Origin: Pontibacter liquoris
GTDB taxonomy: Bacteria > Bacteroidota > Bacteroidia > Cytophagales > Hymenobacteraceae
DNA length: 64,000 bases
Assembly: GCF_022758235.1 (NCBI RefSeq)
Contig: NZ_JALEBG010000001.1
Location: 248,001-312,000 of the forward strand
Reading direction: 5' to 3'
This document shows, piece by piece, positions 52,360-62,086 of this stretch (positions are counted from its first letter, which is position 1; every line of letters begins with the position of its first letter). The notes beneath the pieces were generated by a model. It saw only the letters and a program-made list of their open reading frames with translations. It made no database searches and was not told the DNA's origin. The position numbers and the translations under genes were made by a program.

Positions 52360-54450
52360 TCAAAACTGATACCTGACCTGTACTTTCACATCCGAGCGGC
52401 GGGAACCTTCGATCAGATCCAGGCCGGAGCCGATGGAGTCCTGGTGGCGGTAGTGCGTGAGGCCATACTTTACCCACACATCTAGCGAACGAAGTGGACT
52501 AACCTGCAAAAGCGCATACACCCGTGTGCCGGTGCCGCTGAACGCCGGAATGGAAAACGCAGACAGCACATCCCGCTCATACACATACTGGCGCGTATCA
52601 TAGCTGTCGGTATCGAAAAGGGCATAACGGGTGCTGAGGCGTATTTTACGGAAGGTAACGTTTACATCCTGCGCAATCAGATAGCCGGTCGTTTTCGGGG
52701 ATTCCTGCGCATAGCTGCTGCACTGTACCCGCGATTTGAAGCTTACCACTGCGGTAGGGGCAAACTCATAGTATAAGAGGTAATTCCGGCGCAGTGCCTG
52801 GGCCACGTAGTCTATTGGCGTGGTGTTGTTGGCCATATTCAGGCCTTTGCTTTCGGTACGGAACTGCCCGTACAGCATCGTTTGCTTGTTTGGTTTAACA
52901 GATAGCCGCAACAGGTACTCATATCCGCCGGAGGGTGCATCCACGCGGTAGCGCAGCCACGGAAAACGAAAGCGGTCGTAGTAAGCGGTGAGCTCCCATG
53001 GCCCGAAAGGCTTTATTTTGATGCCCGTATACAGCCCCCGTTCGTTGATGCTGCGCGTGGCCTCGCCAAAGGCGCTGCCATAAAAGGTGTGGAAGTGACG
53101 GGTATAGGCCCGGTAGAGCATCGCCAGTTCTACCCGGTTAGACAGGCTGGCCACAAAGCCGTTTACCATGCCCAGGCCGCTACTTTTGCTGATAGCCGTT
53201 TCGCCAAATAAGTAGACATTCTGCCAGGTATAGCCATAGTTGGCGCCCAGGTTATAGTTGGTTGCGCCGCTGAACTCAAAGCGCTGGTAGGGCGCGCCGG
53301 CTTTCCGGATGGGCGAACTATAATGCAGCCCGAAGGCCGTTACGCCCAACAGCAGTGTTTTATCACGGCTCTGGTAACTAGCGTTCGCTCCGAAGAGCTG
53401 CTCCCGCGCCTGGCCCTTGTTGGCCAGCTCAGTAGGCGTACGGTGGAAGCCGGTCGTCTGGATGCCGCTGAAATATGCATCGGAATTCTCTAACGTATCC
53501 TGCTGTACCTGCAGGCTGGCGTCCACGCGCTTGTTGGAGTAAAACCCTGTCACGTCCACCATTCCTAATGTATAGGTAGCTGCCGCACCCCTGAAATAAG
53601 CATATTCCAGCACCGAGCTGTAGGGCCTGATGCCCAGGTTTGGCCGGCTCACGGTCGTAATAGTTTCGCTGCCCTTGCCCACGCTGTAACCTGACGAGAG
53701 CAGCAGGCCCTGCCCGAACTGCAACTGGTAATCGCCGAGGGCAATGGCTTTAAACCGGCCTTTGTTGTAGAACTGCAGGTGCGCCGAGTAATAATCAAAT
53801 CCATAGCGGTGGGTGCGGCTATCCCAGGTAAACTGCTCGCCGGCATCTTTCTCAGCGGTTATGCCAAAACTATAATCGCGGGCGTGGCTGATGCGGTAAC
53901 GTAAGTATAGTTTATCCGGCGAGCCCAGGTAGCGGCTTGTCGAACGGCTGTCCGGGTCCAAAGGGGTATAGCCGCGGCGTTGTTGCAGGGTGCGCTCATA
54001 GCGAAGTATAAGGGCATTGTTGTCTTCGCCCACCATCCGTTGCCAGAGCGGGCGCTGGTCGGCTGCCAGGCCGGCATCCTGCACCTGCACAAAATACACC
54101 AGCTTATAGATGGTGAGCAGATCAAAATCGGGGATGGCCTGCAGCTCATAGATGCTCAGCAAGGGGCCATTCGCTGCCAGGTAGCTGAAAAAGGACGTGA
54201 TCTGCGGCCGTGAAAGTATAAAGAGGGCGGCCAACTCTTCGGGGCTGGTGTGGTTCAGGTCGATGGGGCGCTGGTAGTACTGGAAGAGCGTTTCGTAATA
54301 ATCCTCGTAGGGCACCTGGTCGTCGTCCTGCTGGGCAAAGAGCTCCTGTACCAATAGGTCGAAATCCAGTTGCCGGCGCGGATAGTCCTGCGCCTGCAGC
54401 AGGGGCAGCCCACAAAGTATAAACCAGCAAAGCAGTAAACTTCGTCGCAT
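52360..54450 (-). CDS. Helix-hairpin-helix outer-membrane barrel protein
   Basis: 696 residues. Signal peptide ending PLLQAQ, then a helical part at about 25-130 with HhH repeats (PIDLNHTSPEELAALFILSR, LSIYELQAIPDFDLLTIYKL, as in ComEA-type modules), then a long beta barrel ending in KVQVRYQF with terminal Phe. HhH motifs usually bind DNA, so an OMP with periplasmic HhH repeats could take part in DNA handling, but this is unproven. Followed on the same strand by nothing; upstream is a PorV/PorQ-like gene. Confidence 0.8.
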   Translation of the reverse strand: MRRSLLLCWFILCGLPLLQAQDYPRRQLDFDLLVQELFAQQDDDQVPYEDYYETLFQYYQRPIDLNHTSPEELAALFILSRPQITSFFSYLAANGPLLSIYELQAIPDFDLLTIYKLVYFVQVQDAGLAADQRPLWQRMVGEDNNALILRYERTLQQRRGYTPLDPDSRSTSRYLGSPDKLYLRYRISHARDYSFGITAEKDAGEQFTWDSRTHRYGFDYYSAHLQFYNKGRFKAIALGDYQLQFGQGLLLSSGYSVGKGSETITTVSRPNLGIRPYSSVLEYAYFRGAAATYTLGMVDVTGFYSNKRVDASLQVQQDTLENSDAYFSGIQTTGFHRTPTELANKGQAREQLFGANASYQSRDKTLLLGVTAFGLHYSSPIRKAGAPYQRFEFSGATNYNLGANYGYTWQNVYLFGETAISKSSGLGMVNGFVASLSNRVELAMLYRAYTRHFHTFYGSAFGEATRSINERGLYTGIKIKPFGPWELTAYYDRFRFPWLRYRVDAPSGGYEYLLRLSVKPNKQTMLYGQFRTESKGLNMANNTTPIDYVAQALRRNYLLYYEFAPTAVVSFKSRVQCSSYAQESPKTTGYLIAQDVNVTFRKIRLSTRYALFDTDSYDTRQYVYERDVLSAFSIPAFSGTGTRVYALLQVSPLRSLDVWVKYGLTHYRHQDSIGSGLDLIEGSRRSDVKVQVRYQF

Positions 54451-54606
54451 AGGCAGAGGTGAACGGTTACTTGTTAAATGGCCCGTTGGTGCTTGCTAAA
54501 CTGTTGTAAAAACCATGGCTGCGCACTCCCAATCAAGCAACCCTCATCATCTCCTACCTATACTTCAGTCGGGAATAGTTAAAGGTGTTCTTTTCTATTC
54601 TCCTTT

Positions 54607-55440
54607 CTAAGACTTTCCTTTTCTGAACTGGCAGGCAACAGATAGATGGTGGCTCTGCCCCAGCACGGTGTAGGTGCCGAACGCATACGCGAGCTGCAGC
54701 TGCCGCGCCCGGAAACCGGCTCCAAACGTAGCCTGGCCTGTCAGGGTACTGAAACCGGTGCGCAGCGCCAGTTTTTCCGGAAGCAGGAAATACTCCAGCC
54801 CCGCCTTAAAATCGGCATCGTAGTCGAGGTTCTTTTCTGTTTCAATGGCCAGCAGCAGCTTTTTGTAGGGGCGGTAAGCAAGCCCCGCTTTCATGATGGC
54901 CGGCATCCGCTCGTCGGCTATGTCGGCAAGTCGGGCCTGGTTGAGGTTATAGGCGTATGCGCCGAAGTATAAGCCTGGCACCACTTCGGCCTGCAAGCCT
55001 GCCGAGAGCGTTACAGCTTTGCGGCTGCCATACCCGCTCACCGCCACCTGCCATACTTCGGCTTTGGCACCCAGGCTAAACTGCCCCAACTTATGTGCCG
55101 CGCCAATCCCTATCGACTGCCGGCTGTACTGCGTATCACCAAACCTGCTCAGGCTTACCCCATAGCTGCCATACCTGGCTGTGGGGTAAACAGCCGTCAG
55201 AGCCACCGTCGTGAACGCCTGCACGCCAAAGCGGTTCTCGGTATAAGCGCCCACCTGCAGCTGTTGCACGCTTGCCATACAGGCTACGTTGTTATGCAGC
55301 GCCCACAGGTCAGGCAGCGTAACGGAGGCATTGCCCATACCGGCAGCGCGGCCGCCGCCGGGCACATCAGCCTGGGCCTGCGCCAGGCAGGGGAGCAGCA
55401 CGAAAAGCAGGTATAAGCTGAAGCGTAAAGCTAGCCTCAT
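54607..55440 (-). CDS. PorV/PorQ-like outer-membrane protein
   Basis: 277 residues. Signal peptide ending CLAQAQA, then GGGRAAGMGNASVTLPDLWALHNNVA, seen in parts, the opening of PorV/PorQ-type FadL-like barrels in type IX secretion systems (AGMGnAs...D.wAl.nNpA). The C-terminal strand is HLSVACQFRKGKS. Located upstream of the HhH barrel on the same strand, 156 bases apart; the two may work together. No T9SS core genes are visible here, so a secretion role is only suggested. Confidence 0.75.
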   Translation of the reverse strand: MRLALRFSLYLLFVLLPCLAQAQADVPGGGRAAGMGNASVTLPDLWALHNNVACMASVQQLQVGAYTENRFGVQAFTTVALTAVYPTARYGSYGVSLSRFGDTQYSRQSIGIGAAHKLGQFSLGAKAEVWQVAVSGYGSRKAVTLSAGLQAEVVPGLYFGAYAYNLNQARLADIADERMPAIMKAGLAYRPYKKLLLAIETEKNLDYDADFKAGLEYFLLPEKLALRTGFSTLTGQATFGAGFRARQLQLAYAFGTYTVLGQSHHLSVACQFRKGKS

Positions 55441-55815
55441 TCCGTATAGGTTGGATTTTGCACTTTAAGAAGTATGATTGTACGGTGACTTGCTTTTTTG
55501 TTTACAATTTTATAGGAAAATCTATACTTCTGGTTGAAGATGAGAGTGGATGCGCAGGAGTAGCGGCAATAAGTTTAGTAGCTATACTTTGTTTCCGGTA
55601 ATCAGCAACCCTGGATCTCTGCTTGAATGTAAAGCTATGAACTGCCACGAATCTGAGTGCAGCACCATCTTGTAGTTAGATGACGTCCGTCATTTTATGT
55701 GGGAAATCCAAAGGATGAGGTAACGCTTTCCCGATTGTTTAGGTAAATCAAAGCTAAACAAAAAGGCGCCGGAGATGTCTCCGGCGCCTTTCCTATACTT
55801 TAAAAGCAGGCTTGT
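55441..55815. other. Intergenic region with terminator
   Basis: No gene. Three TATACTT sites (55525, 55583, 55795) and the hairpin at 55762-55791. Confidence 0.5.
55762..55791 (-). terminator. Terminator of the S46 peptidase
   Basis: AAAGGCGCCGGAGA pairs with TCTCCGGCGCCTTT. T-rich on the minus strand. Confidence 0.8.
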
Positions 55816-58146
55816 TTAGTCTTTTACCTGAAGTTTTACCTTCGCGTCGCCTTTTTTCTTTTCGATCTTGAACTCTGTTTTGCCGGCGCGAAGCTTTTCG
55901 TTCGCTTCTTCCATGGTGGCATTCAGCAATTCAGCCTGCGGGGTTTTGGTTTTTACCTCAGCCGTGGCCGCATCGGCGGCACCCGGGTTGCCGTCGTTTA
56001 CCAGCGTCATTTCCTGGATCAGGTTGGTAGCACCGGCATACTTGTCGATGATGAACAGCACATACCGGATGTCTACGTTAATGCAGCGCTTGTAATCCGG
56101 GTCATATACCAGGTCGCCAGTCATCGCTTCCCAGTTGCCGTCGAAGGCCAGGCCCATCAGCTCGCCTTTTCCATTGATAACCGGGGAGCCCGAGTTACCG
56201 CCTGTAATGTCGTTGTCGGTGATGAAGTTAACAACCAGCTCGCCTTTGGAGTTGGCATAGCGGCCATAGTCTTTGGCCTGGTAGAGCTGCTTCAGTTTGG
56301 CTGGCACCACAAATTCCTCGTTGGTCGGGTCTTCTTTTGCCATCACGCCATCCAGCGTAGTATAGTAGTTGTACATCACGCCATCCTGCGGGCTGTAATC
56401 TTTCACGGTGCCGTAGCTCAGGCGCAGCGTTGAGTTGGCATCCGGATAGTATACTTTGTCGGGGTTCATCAGGCGCAGGCCGGCCACATACAGGCGGTTG
56501 GCTTTGTCGAGGATGGCGTTGCTTTCAGCCATTTTAGGCGCTATGTTGGTCACATAGTTCATCATGATGGCGTTGATGAGCTGGAAAGCAGGATCGGCCT
56601 CCAGTTTTTTCTGCGACGGATTTTTCAAAAAGTCATTTACCTTCTGCTCCGACATCAGGAAAGAGTTGCCATACACATAATCGGCCAGCTTGCTGAAGTT
56701 GCCTTTATACTTGCTTACCAGGCTTTTGAATGCCTCGGGCTGCTGGTCTTTGGCAATGTCCTCCGAATAAGCCTTCATCATGGCAGCAAACACCTTCTTG
56801 TCGGTGGGCAGGTTGTAATCCTTGAAGTGGGACTCCACACGCGGGCGCAGATCTTCGATGGCTTTCTGGGTAGCGGCAGCATTGCCGGCTTTCAGGGAGT
56901 TGTAAAGCGGGATAAAGCGGTAGCCCAGCATCATCGCCTCGGTGCCCAGCACAGCTTCGTTGAGGTAAATGCTGCCCAGGTTATACTTCTCGATGGTGGC
57001 GTAGGCGCTGGCAATATCGCCCAGCACGTTGCCGTAAGTGGCTTTGCGCTGCGCATCGGCGTTGGCCCAGGCCTGGAACTTATCTTCGTCGGCTATTTTG
57101 CCTTCGATGGTGTGCATGCGCTTGATGCCTGCGTTCTGGCCGATAGAGTATTTGTAGTAGTTGGAGGTAGAAGCATACTTAGACGCATACTTGATGCGGG
57201 TAGCGGCGTCCTTATCCATGTCTTCCTTCCAGAGGTTCAGCTTCTGGTCGCGCAGCTTAATGCGGGACTTGTTCAGCTGGTTTACTTCCAGTTTCAGGCC
57301 ATGCGAGGTCATAAAGCGCTTGGTGCGGCCCGGAAAGCCAAATACCATCGCGAAATCGCCTTGTTCTTTATCGCTCAATGAGATTGGCAGGAAGTGCTTT
57401 GGCTTGTAAGGTACGTTGGTTTTGCTGTAAGGAGCGGGCTTGCCGTCCGGGGCCATGTATACGCGGAACATAGAAAAGTCGCCGGTATGGCGTGGCCACA
57501 TCCAGTTGTCTGTGTCGCCGCCATACTTGCCTACCGATTGCGGCGGTGCGCCTACCAGGCGCACGTCAGTGTAGCGGTTGTAAACGAAGAGGTAAAACTC
57601 GTTGCCATTGTAAAAATCCCGCACATAGGTTACGTACTGGTTGTTTTCGCTGGCTTCCTGGGCAATGGCTTTCGTGCGCTGCGCTACCAGTTGGGCGCGC
57701 TCTTCCTGGGTAGTAGCCGGTGTAATGCCTTCCAGCACTTTGCTGGTCACATCGTCCATGCGCACCAGGATGTCTACAAACAAACCTTCGTTCGGAAGCT
57801 CCTGGTCTTTGGAGGTGGCCCAGAAACCATCGGTCAGGTAATCATGCTCCGTCGTGGAGTGCGACTGGATTGAACCGTAGCCGCAGTGGTGATTGGTGAT
57901 CAGCAATCCTTCCGGGGAGATAAACTCGCCGGTGCAAAAGCCACCGAACTGCACAATGGCATCCTTCAGGCTCGAATTGTTGACACTATAAATTTCTTCG
58001 GCAGTGAGCTGCAGGCCCTTTTTCTGCATATCGGTGTAGTTGAGGCGCTTTACCAGCATCGGCAGCCACATACCCTCGTCGGCTTTAGCGGCAAAAGGCA
58101 CGCTAAGCGAGACAAGAAGTAAGAAGGAAAGGATTTTTTTTAGCAT
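55816..58146 (-). CDS. S46 family dipeptidyl peptidase (DPP7-type)
   Basis: 776 residues from ATG 58146; the signal peptide MLKKILSFLLLVSLSVPFAA supports this start over 58185. The serine-peptidase triad of S46 is visible: NHHCGYG (H86/H87), GGDTDNWMWP (Asp) and TGGNSGSPV (Ser). GLAFDGNWEAM has Gly where DPP11 has Arg, which predicts a preference for hydrophobic P1 residues (DPP7), not acidic ones. It liberates dipeptides in the periplasm for amino-acid uptake. Monocistronic. Confidence 0.92.
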   Translation of the reverse strand: MLKKILSFLLLVSLSVPFAAKADEGMWLPMLVKRLNYTDMQKKGLQLTAEEIYSVNNSSLKDAIVQFGGFCTGEFISPEGLLITNHHCGYGSIQSHSTTEHDYLTDGFWATSKDQELPNEGLFVDILVRMDDVTSKVLEGITPATTQEERAQLVAQRTKAIAQEASENNQYVTYVRDFYNGNEFYLFVYNRYTDVRLVGAPPQSVGKYGGDTDNWMWPRHTGDFSMFRVYMAPDGKPAPYSKTNVPYKPKHFLPISLSDKEQGDFAMVFGFPGRTKRFMTSHGLKLEVNQLNKSRIKLRDQKLNLWKEDMDKDAATRIKYASKYASTSNYYKYSIGQNAGIKRMHTIEGKIADEDKFQAWANADAQRKATYGNVLGDIASAYATIEKYNLGSIYLNEAVLGTEAMMLGYRFIPLYNSLKAGNAAATQKAIEDLRPRVESHFKDYNLPTDKKVFAAMMKAYSEDIAKDQQPEAFKSLVSKYKGNFSKLADYVYGNSFLMSEQKVNDFLKNPSQKKLEADPAFQLINAIMMNYVTNIAPKMAESNAILDKANRLYVAGLRLMNPDKVYYPDANSTLRLSYGTVKDYSPQDGVMYNYYTTLDGVMAKEDPTNEEFVVPAKLKQLYQAKDYGRYANSKGELVVNFITDNDITGGNSGSPVINGKGELMGLAFDGNWEAMTGDLVYDPDYKRCINVDIRYVLFIIDKYAGATNLIQEMTLVNDGNPGAADAATAEVKTKTPQAELLNATMEEANEKLRAGKTEFKIEKKKGDAKVKLQVKD

Positions 58147-58235
58147 GAATTTATGTTTAAATGTAAACAGCAGCAAAATTAGCAAAAATTAACGCATTTT
58201 GCCTCTATAACAACGGATATGTGTAAAGACCAACT

Positions 58236-58457
58236 ATGATCTGGGTATTTAAAAAGCTGGTGCTGGCGCTGCTTTGGGCCTACCAACACCTGATTTCGCC
58301 CTTAACCCCTTCTGCCTGCCGCTATACGCCTACCTGCTCGCAATATGCTGTGGAAGCCGTAAACAAGTATGGTCCCTTTAAAGGCGGGGTGATGGCCCTG
58401 AAGCGCATTGGCCGCTGCCACCCCTGGGGCGGCAGCGGGTACGATCCGGTAAAGTAA
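58236..58457 (+). CDS. yidD: YidD membrane-protein insertion efficiency factor
   Basis: 73 residues: a hydrophobic helix start ([20 protein letters not shown]), [48 protein letters not shown], practically the YidD consensus including its three cysteines. It assists YidC-dependent insertion. Divergent from the S46 peptidase; rnpA/yidC are not adjacent, as is often so in this phylum. Confidence 0.95.
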   Translation: MIWVFKKLVLALLWAYQHLISPLTPSACRYTPTCSQYAVEAVNKYGPFKGGVMALKRIGRCHPWGGSGYDPVK

Positions 58458-58460
58458 AAA

Positions 58461-58486
58461 GGGCCTGTGCGGGCTTTTTAGGCCCT
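58461..58486 (+). terminator. Weak terminator after yidD
   Basis: GGGCCT (58461-58466) pairs with AGGCCC (58480-58485), with an internal T run; structure is ambiguous. Confidence 0.45.
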
Positions 58487-58603
58487 GCTACAAGTATAAT
58501 CGGCAACTTACTGGCAACTTACTCGATAATTTGTTAAACTGCACATGCTTTAGCTCAGGAGAGCTTCCGCCTAGGTTTTCATCTATTTTTAAACATAGGC
58601 AAC

Positions 58604-58906
58604 ATGGTTACCATTATACCCGGGCCCGTAGATTCCACTAGTACGACTATCAGTATCGAAGATATTGTGCGTGTAAAGGCGCATACCCTTGCCTGCCCGG
58701 GAATGAATTTTTATAGCCTTTACGTGTATGTGGCCAAGGCCGCCGGCGAGCATTTTTACCTGTTCAGCTACAAGCAACTCTCGGACATGGAGCTGGCCTA
58801 CAAGCAGCTTAATGCGCTTATAAAAAGCAATAACTCCAAAGAAAACGCTGTACAGATCGTTCCGTTTGAAGGCGCTATGCCGGTCCTGCGCGACACGGCC
58901 GTTTAA
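58604..58906 (+). CDS. Hypothetical protein, about 100 residues
   Basis: MVTIIPGPVDSTSTTISIED, then VRVKAHTLACPGMNFYSLYV, AKAAGEHFYLFSYKQLSDME and AYKQLNALIKSNNSKENAV. Alternating strands followed by a helix and coding-like codon use suggest a real small cytosolic protein. No family recognised. Flanked by 150 and 435 bases of non-coding DNA. Confidence 0.55.
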   Translation: MVTIIPGPVDSTSTTISIEDIVRVKAHTLACPGMNFYSLYVYVAKAAGEHFYLFSYKQLSDMELAYKQLNALIKSNNSKENAVQIVPFEGAMPVLRDTAV

Positions 58907-59342
58907 ACCCATACCTGCGCAGTATATCATCCCATTCCTGTTCTTACTTCATTACGTTCCTGGCATACGCTCTAGCTTGCGGCTATGAACGCCGTCTAGG
59001 CATTTCTGTGCCGCATCACTTCAGCCATACTTAATTTTTCAGAGGCCGGGAGTTTCATAATTATTCAGGCCCGGCAGAAGCGCCTGGGCAGCGAAACGCC
59101 AAAGCGGTCAGGGCAGCGCTTCAGCTGTACTTTCTCCGGAGGAAGTCTGCCTAAAGGAGCGAAATCAAAACAAATAGCTTTTCTGGGATGTTAAAGCAGT
59201 AGCATAGCCTGTCTACATTATAATCTCTACTAACCTTGTAGGAAATAAGGAGATTGGCTATATTTGATATAGGATGCTCGGGCTACCCAGGTAGTTGGAG
59301 CATGCACAGCCTATACTTATCATGTACTAAAAACTATCGAAA
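58907..59342. other. Intergenic region upstream of the peroxiredoxin
   Basis: No gene. One TATACTT (59315) and the promoter at 59236-59266. Confidence 0.45.
59236..59266 (+). promoter_or_regulatory. Promoter of the peroxiredoxin (TTG-N20-TATATTTG)
   Basis: TTG at 59236-59238 and exact TAnnTTTG box TATATTTG at 59259-59266, about 77 bases before the ATG. No OxyR-type palindrome was seen by eye. Confidence 0.6.
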
Positions 59343-59978
59343 ATGGCACTACAACTAAATGACGAGGCTCCCAACTTTAGAGCACAGACCACAGAGGGAG
59401 AAATAAATTTCCATGAATGGCTCGGTGACTCCTGGGGCGTTTTGTTCTCGCATCCGGCCGATTATACCCCGGTTTGCACCACTGAGCTGGGCGCAACGGC
59501 CCGCCTGAAAGATGATTTTGCCAGACGCAATGTAAAAGTGGCCGCCCTGAGCGTAGACGAAGTAGAATCGCATAAAGGCTGGATCAACGACATAAACGAA
59601 ACACAGAACACACAGGTGGAATTCCCGATCATTGCTGACCCGGACAGGCATATTTCGGAATTATATGGCATGATCCATCCCAAAGCTTCCGGCACCCTGA
59701 CCGTGCGCTCGCTGTTTATCATTGGTCCGGACAAAAAGATTAAGCTGATGATCACTTACCCGGCTTCTACGGGGCGTAACTTCCAGGAGATCCTGCGCGT
59801 GATCGACTCGCTGCAACTCACAGCTAAGTATAGCGTGGCCACCCCAGCCGACTGGAAAGAAGGCGAAGACGTGGTGATCTCGAATGCTGTGAGCGACGAA
59901 GAGATTCCAACTAAATTCCCCAAAGGCCACCGCGTTGTGAAGCCATACCTGCGCATGACGCCGCAACCCAACAAATAA
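59343..59978 (+). CDS. 1-Cys peroxiredoxin (Prx6 group)
   Basis: 211 residues. Peroxidatic cysteine C45 in HPADYTPVCTTELG, GWINDINE, PIIADPDRHISELYGMIHP, and PASTGRNFQEILRVIDSLQ. A long C-terminal arm (VATPADWKEGEDVVISN, FPKGHRVVKPYLR) and absence of other conserved cysteines mark the Prx6 group. It reduces peroxides with an external thiol or ascorbate-type reductant. Monocistronic. Confidence 0.93.
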   Translation: MALQLNDEAPNFRAQTTEGEINFHEWLGDSWGVLFSHPADYTPVCTTELGATARLKDDFARRNVKVAALSVDEVESHKGWINDINETQNTQVEFPIIADPDRHISELYGMIHPKASGTLTVRSLFIIGPDKKIKLMITYPASTGRNFQEILRVIDSLQLTAKYSVATPADWKEGEDVVISNAVSDEEIPTKFPKGHRVVKPYLRMTPQPNK

Positions 59979-60101
59979 CAAGGCTTTTAGTTACCTGTCA
60001 ACTCCTGCTCAGGCGGTGGCTCTAGGCACCTGCGCTGCGCAGGAGTTGCTTTTATACCTTCCTTTTATATTTCCCCCATCCAAGTATAAATTACTTTTCT
60101 C

Positions 60102-61034
60102 ATGACTTACTTCTTTGGCAAGTTGCTTGCCTTGTTTGCCGCATTGCTGTTGCTGGCTGCCTGCACCCAACAAGAAAAAGCGCCTGCTGCCACCACGCCT
60201 TTACCAGATACCGAAACAGCGTATGTGGACAGTGTCAACCAGTGGCACCACGAGCGGGAGGAAAACCTGAAAAAAGAAGATGGCTGGCTCTCGCTGGCCG
60301 GGCTGTTCTGGCTGAAAGAGGGCAAAAATACCTTTGGCAGTGGCGACGGCAACGACCTTGTTTTTCCGGAAGGCAAGCTGCCCGCGCAGGCAGGTGTGCT
60401 GACACTGGACCACGGTAAAGTTACGGCAAGTATAGCCAAAGGGGTGGACGTAAAACTGAACGGAAAACCAGTGCAGCAGGAGGCCCTGGTGTATACCGAA
60501 GGGCAGGAACCTCCCCAGATGACGTATGGGCCGCTTACCTGGTTTGTGCTGAAGCGTGGCGACCGCTACGGCATTCGGCTGCGCGATGCGGAAAGCCCGG
60601 TGCGCACCGCCTTCAAAGGTGTCGATCGTTTTCCGGTGGCAACAAAGTGGCGGCTGCCGGCGCGGCTCGAGCAGAACCCGCTGCCCAAACAGATCCCCAT
60701 CACAAACATACTGGGGCAAACCGAACCGGAGCCTTCGCCAGGAGCGCTGGTGTTTACGGTTGGAGACAGCACCTACCGCCTCGATGCGCTCGAAGAGGGC
60801 GACGAGCTCTTTATTATCTTTGCCGATAAAACCAACGGCACCGACACCTACGGCTCCGGCCGCTACCTTTACGTGCCCAAACCCGGCCCGGATGGCTCTA
60901 CCACCATCGACTTTAACAAAGCCACCAACCCGCCCTGCGCTTTTGTGCCGTATGCCACCTGCCCGTTGCCCCCGAAGCAGAACTTTTTACCGCTAAGCAT
61001 CACCGCCGGCGAGAAGACCTATGGGCATCAGTAG
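60102..61034 (+). CDS. DUF1684 lipoprotein
   Basis: 310 residues. Lipobox LLLLAACTQQ (Cys 21). Full-length DUF1684: WHHEREENLKKEDGWLSLAG, FWLKEGKNTFGSGDGNDLVF, KRGDRYGIRLRDAES, FADKTNGTDTYGSGRYLYV, IDFNKATNPPCAFVPYATCP, GEKTYGHQ. It is the longer paralogue of the gene at 12060-12683. Function unknown; surface or periplasmic lipoprotein. Two cysteines in the NPPCAFVPYATCP segment may form a disulfide. Confidence 0.88.
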   Translation: MTYFFGKLLALFAALLLLAACTQQEKAPAATTPLPDTETAYVDSVNQWHHEREENLKKEDGWLSLAGLFWLKEGKNTFGSGDGNDLVFPEGKLPAQAGVLTLDHGKVTASIAKGVDVKLNGKPVQQEALVYTEGQEPPQMTYGPLTWFVLKRGDRYGIRLRDAESPVRTAFKGVDRFPVATKWRLPARLEQNPLPKQIPITNILGQTEPEPSPGALVFTVGDSTYRLDALEEGDELFIIFADKTNGTDTYGSGRYLYVPKPGPDGSTTIDFNKATNPPCAFVPYATCPLPPKQNFLPLSITAGEKTYGHQ

Positions 61035-61338
61035 TATAGCCGAAAAGTGATTTTCCGGTATCGTTTACTGGTTACAACCTAAGGATGGCCAGCTTGGGGC
61101 ATCAAAACTCTACTTGCTTGTGGCGGAGTGCTGTGCAGTCAAGTATGAGGACTTGCTTTCCGGTTAGGGTAACTCATTGCTTTGTGAAGTATAAGGCAGC
61201 GTACGGAAGCAGGAGAGCAGCAACCCAGCTGCGACACCCAACCAACCGCCAGCCTGCTAGAGGAACTATTTATACCAGGCACTTGTGGTATTTAGATAGT
61301 AATATATTTTATCAGGATCAAAAATAACGCATTCAATT
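61035..61338. other. Intergenic region without gene
   Basis: An 80-codon frame at 61085-61327 has no recognisable feature and unusual composition; AAGTATA at 61185. Confidence 0.45.
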
Positions 61339-62001
61339 ATGACGCACATACTTAAGACACCATCTCCGGTTACGCCCGATTACCTGGCGAAAGCCCTTAC
61401 CTATACACAATACCGGGAACTGGCAGACCAGCTCATGGCAGAAAACAAAACTACCGGAAACAACCACTCTGAAGAAATGGTAGCCTACACGCGCATGAAC
61501 CTGCACCGCATGCGCCGCGTGGAAAAAACCACCCGCCTGGACGATGAACTGGTGCAGTTGCTATTAAGCGTACAAACCAAGATGGTATGGCTGGTGCTGA
61601 CAGAAGCCTGGTGCGGCGATGCGGCGCAAAACCTGCCTGTGCTGGTGAAAATGGCCGATGCTTCGCCGCTGATCGACCTTAAGCTGTTGCTGCGCGACGA
61701 GAACCCCGAGCTAATGGACCAGTACCTGACCAACGGCGGCCGTTCCATCCCAAAGCTGATCGCTTTAAAAGCTGATACACTGGAAGAGCTTGGCACCTGG
61801 GGCCCCCGCCCGGAGCCGGCCCAGCGGTTGTATGCTGACCTGCATGCGCAAAACATCCCTTATAAAGAGTTTGCCGAACAGTTGCATGGCTGGTATGGCA
61901 AAGACCGCGGCAAGGCGCTGCAGCAGGAGTTCAAAAGCCTTCTGCCCCAGTGGTCGGAGCTGACCGCGCCGGAAGACCAGCCGCTAGAGCGCAGATATTA
62001 A
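61339..62001 (+). CDS. Thioredoxin-fold protein with CGDA motif
   Basis: 220 residues. Thioredoxin-like centre LVLTEAWCGDAAQNLPVLVK and cis-proline region GGRSIPKLIALKADTLEELG. The second redox cysteine of CxxC is Ala (W-C-G-D-A), so it cannot make the usual disulfide. An N-terminal helical segment (YTQYRELADQLMAENKTTGN) precedes the fold. Such proteins are widespread and uncharacterised in this phylum. Followed by a strong terminator. Confidence 0.85.
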   Translation: MTHILKTPSPVTPDYLAKALTYTQYRELADQLMAENKTTGNNHSEEMVAYTRMNLHRMRRVEKTTRLDDELVQLLLSVQTKMVWLVLTEAWCGDAAQNLPVLVKMADASPLIDLKLLLRDENPELMDQYLTNGGRSIPKLIALKADTLEELGTWGPRPEPAQRLYADLHAQNIPYKEFAEQLHGWYGKDRGKALQQEFKSLLPQWSELTAPEDQPLERRY

Positions 62002-62016
62002 AGTATAACTATTCTT

Positions 62017-62060
62017 AAACAGAGAAAGGCGACACCCACGTGTCGCCTTTCTCTGTTTTT
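62017..62060. terminator. Bidirectional terminator between two convergent genes
   Basis: A 19-bp perfect stem (62017-62035 with 62040-62058), 4-base loop, followed by T run. Confidence 0.9.
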
Positions 62061-62086
62061 GGGATGCTTCTTCTGGGCTAGCCGGT

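Noticed and set aside
61085-61327. 80-codon frame before the thioredoxin-fold gene
   Set aside because: Odd Arg/Cys/His-rich composition, no family, and no promoter seen.
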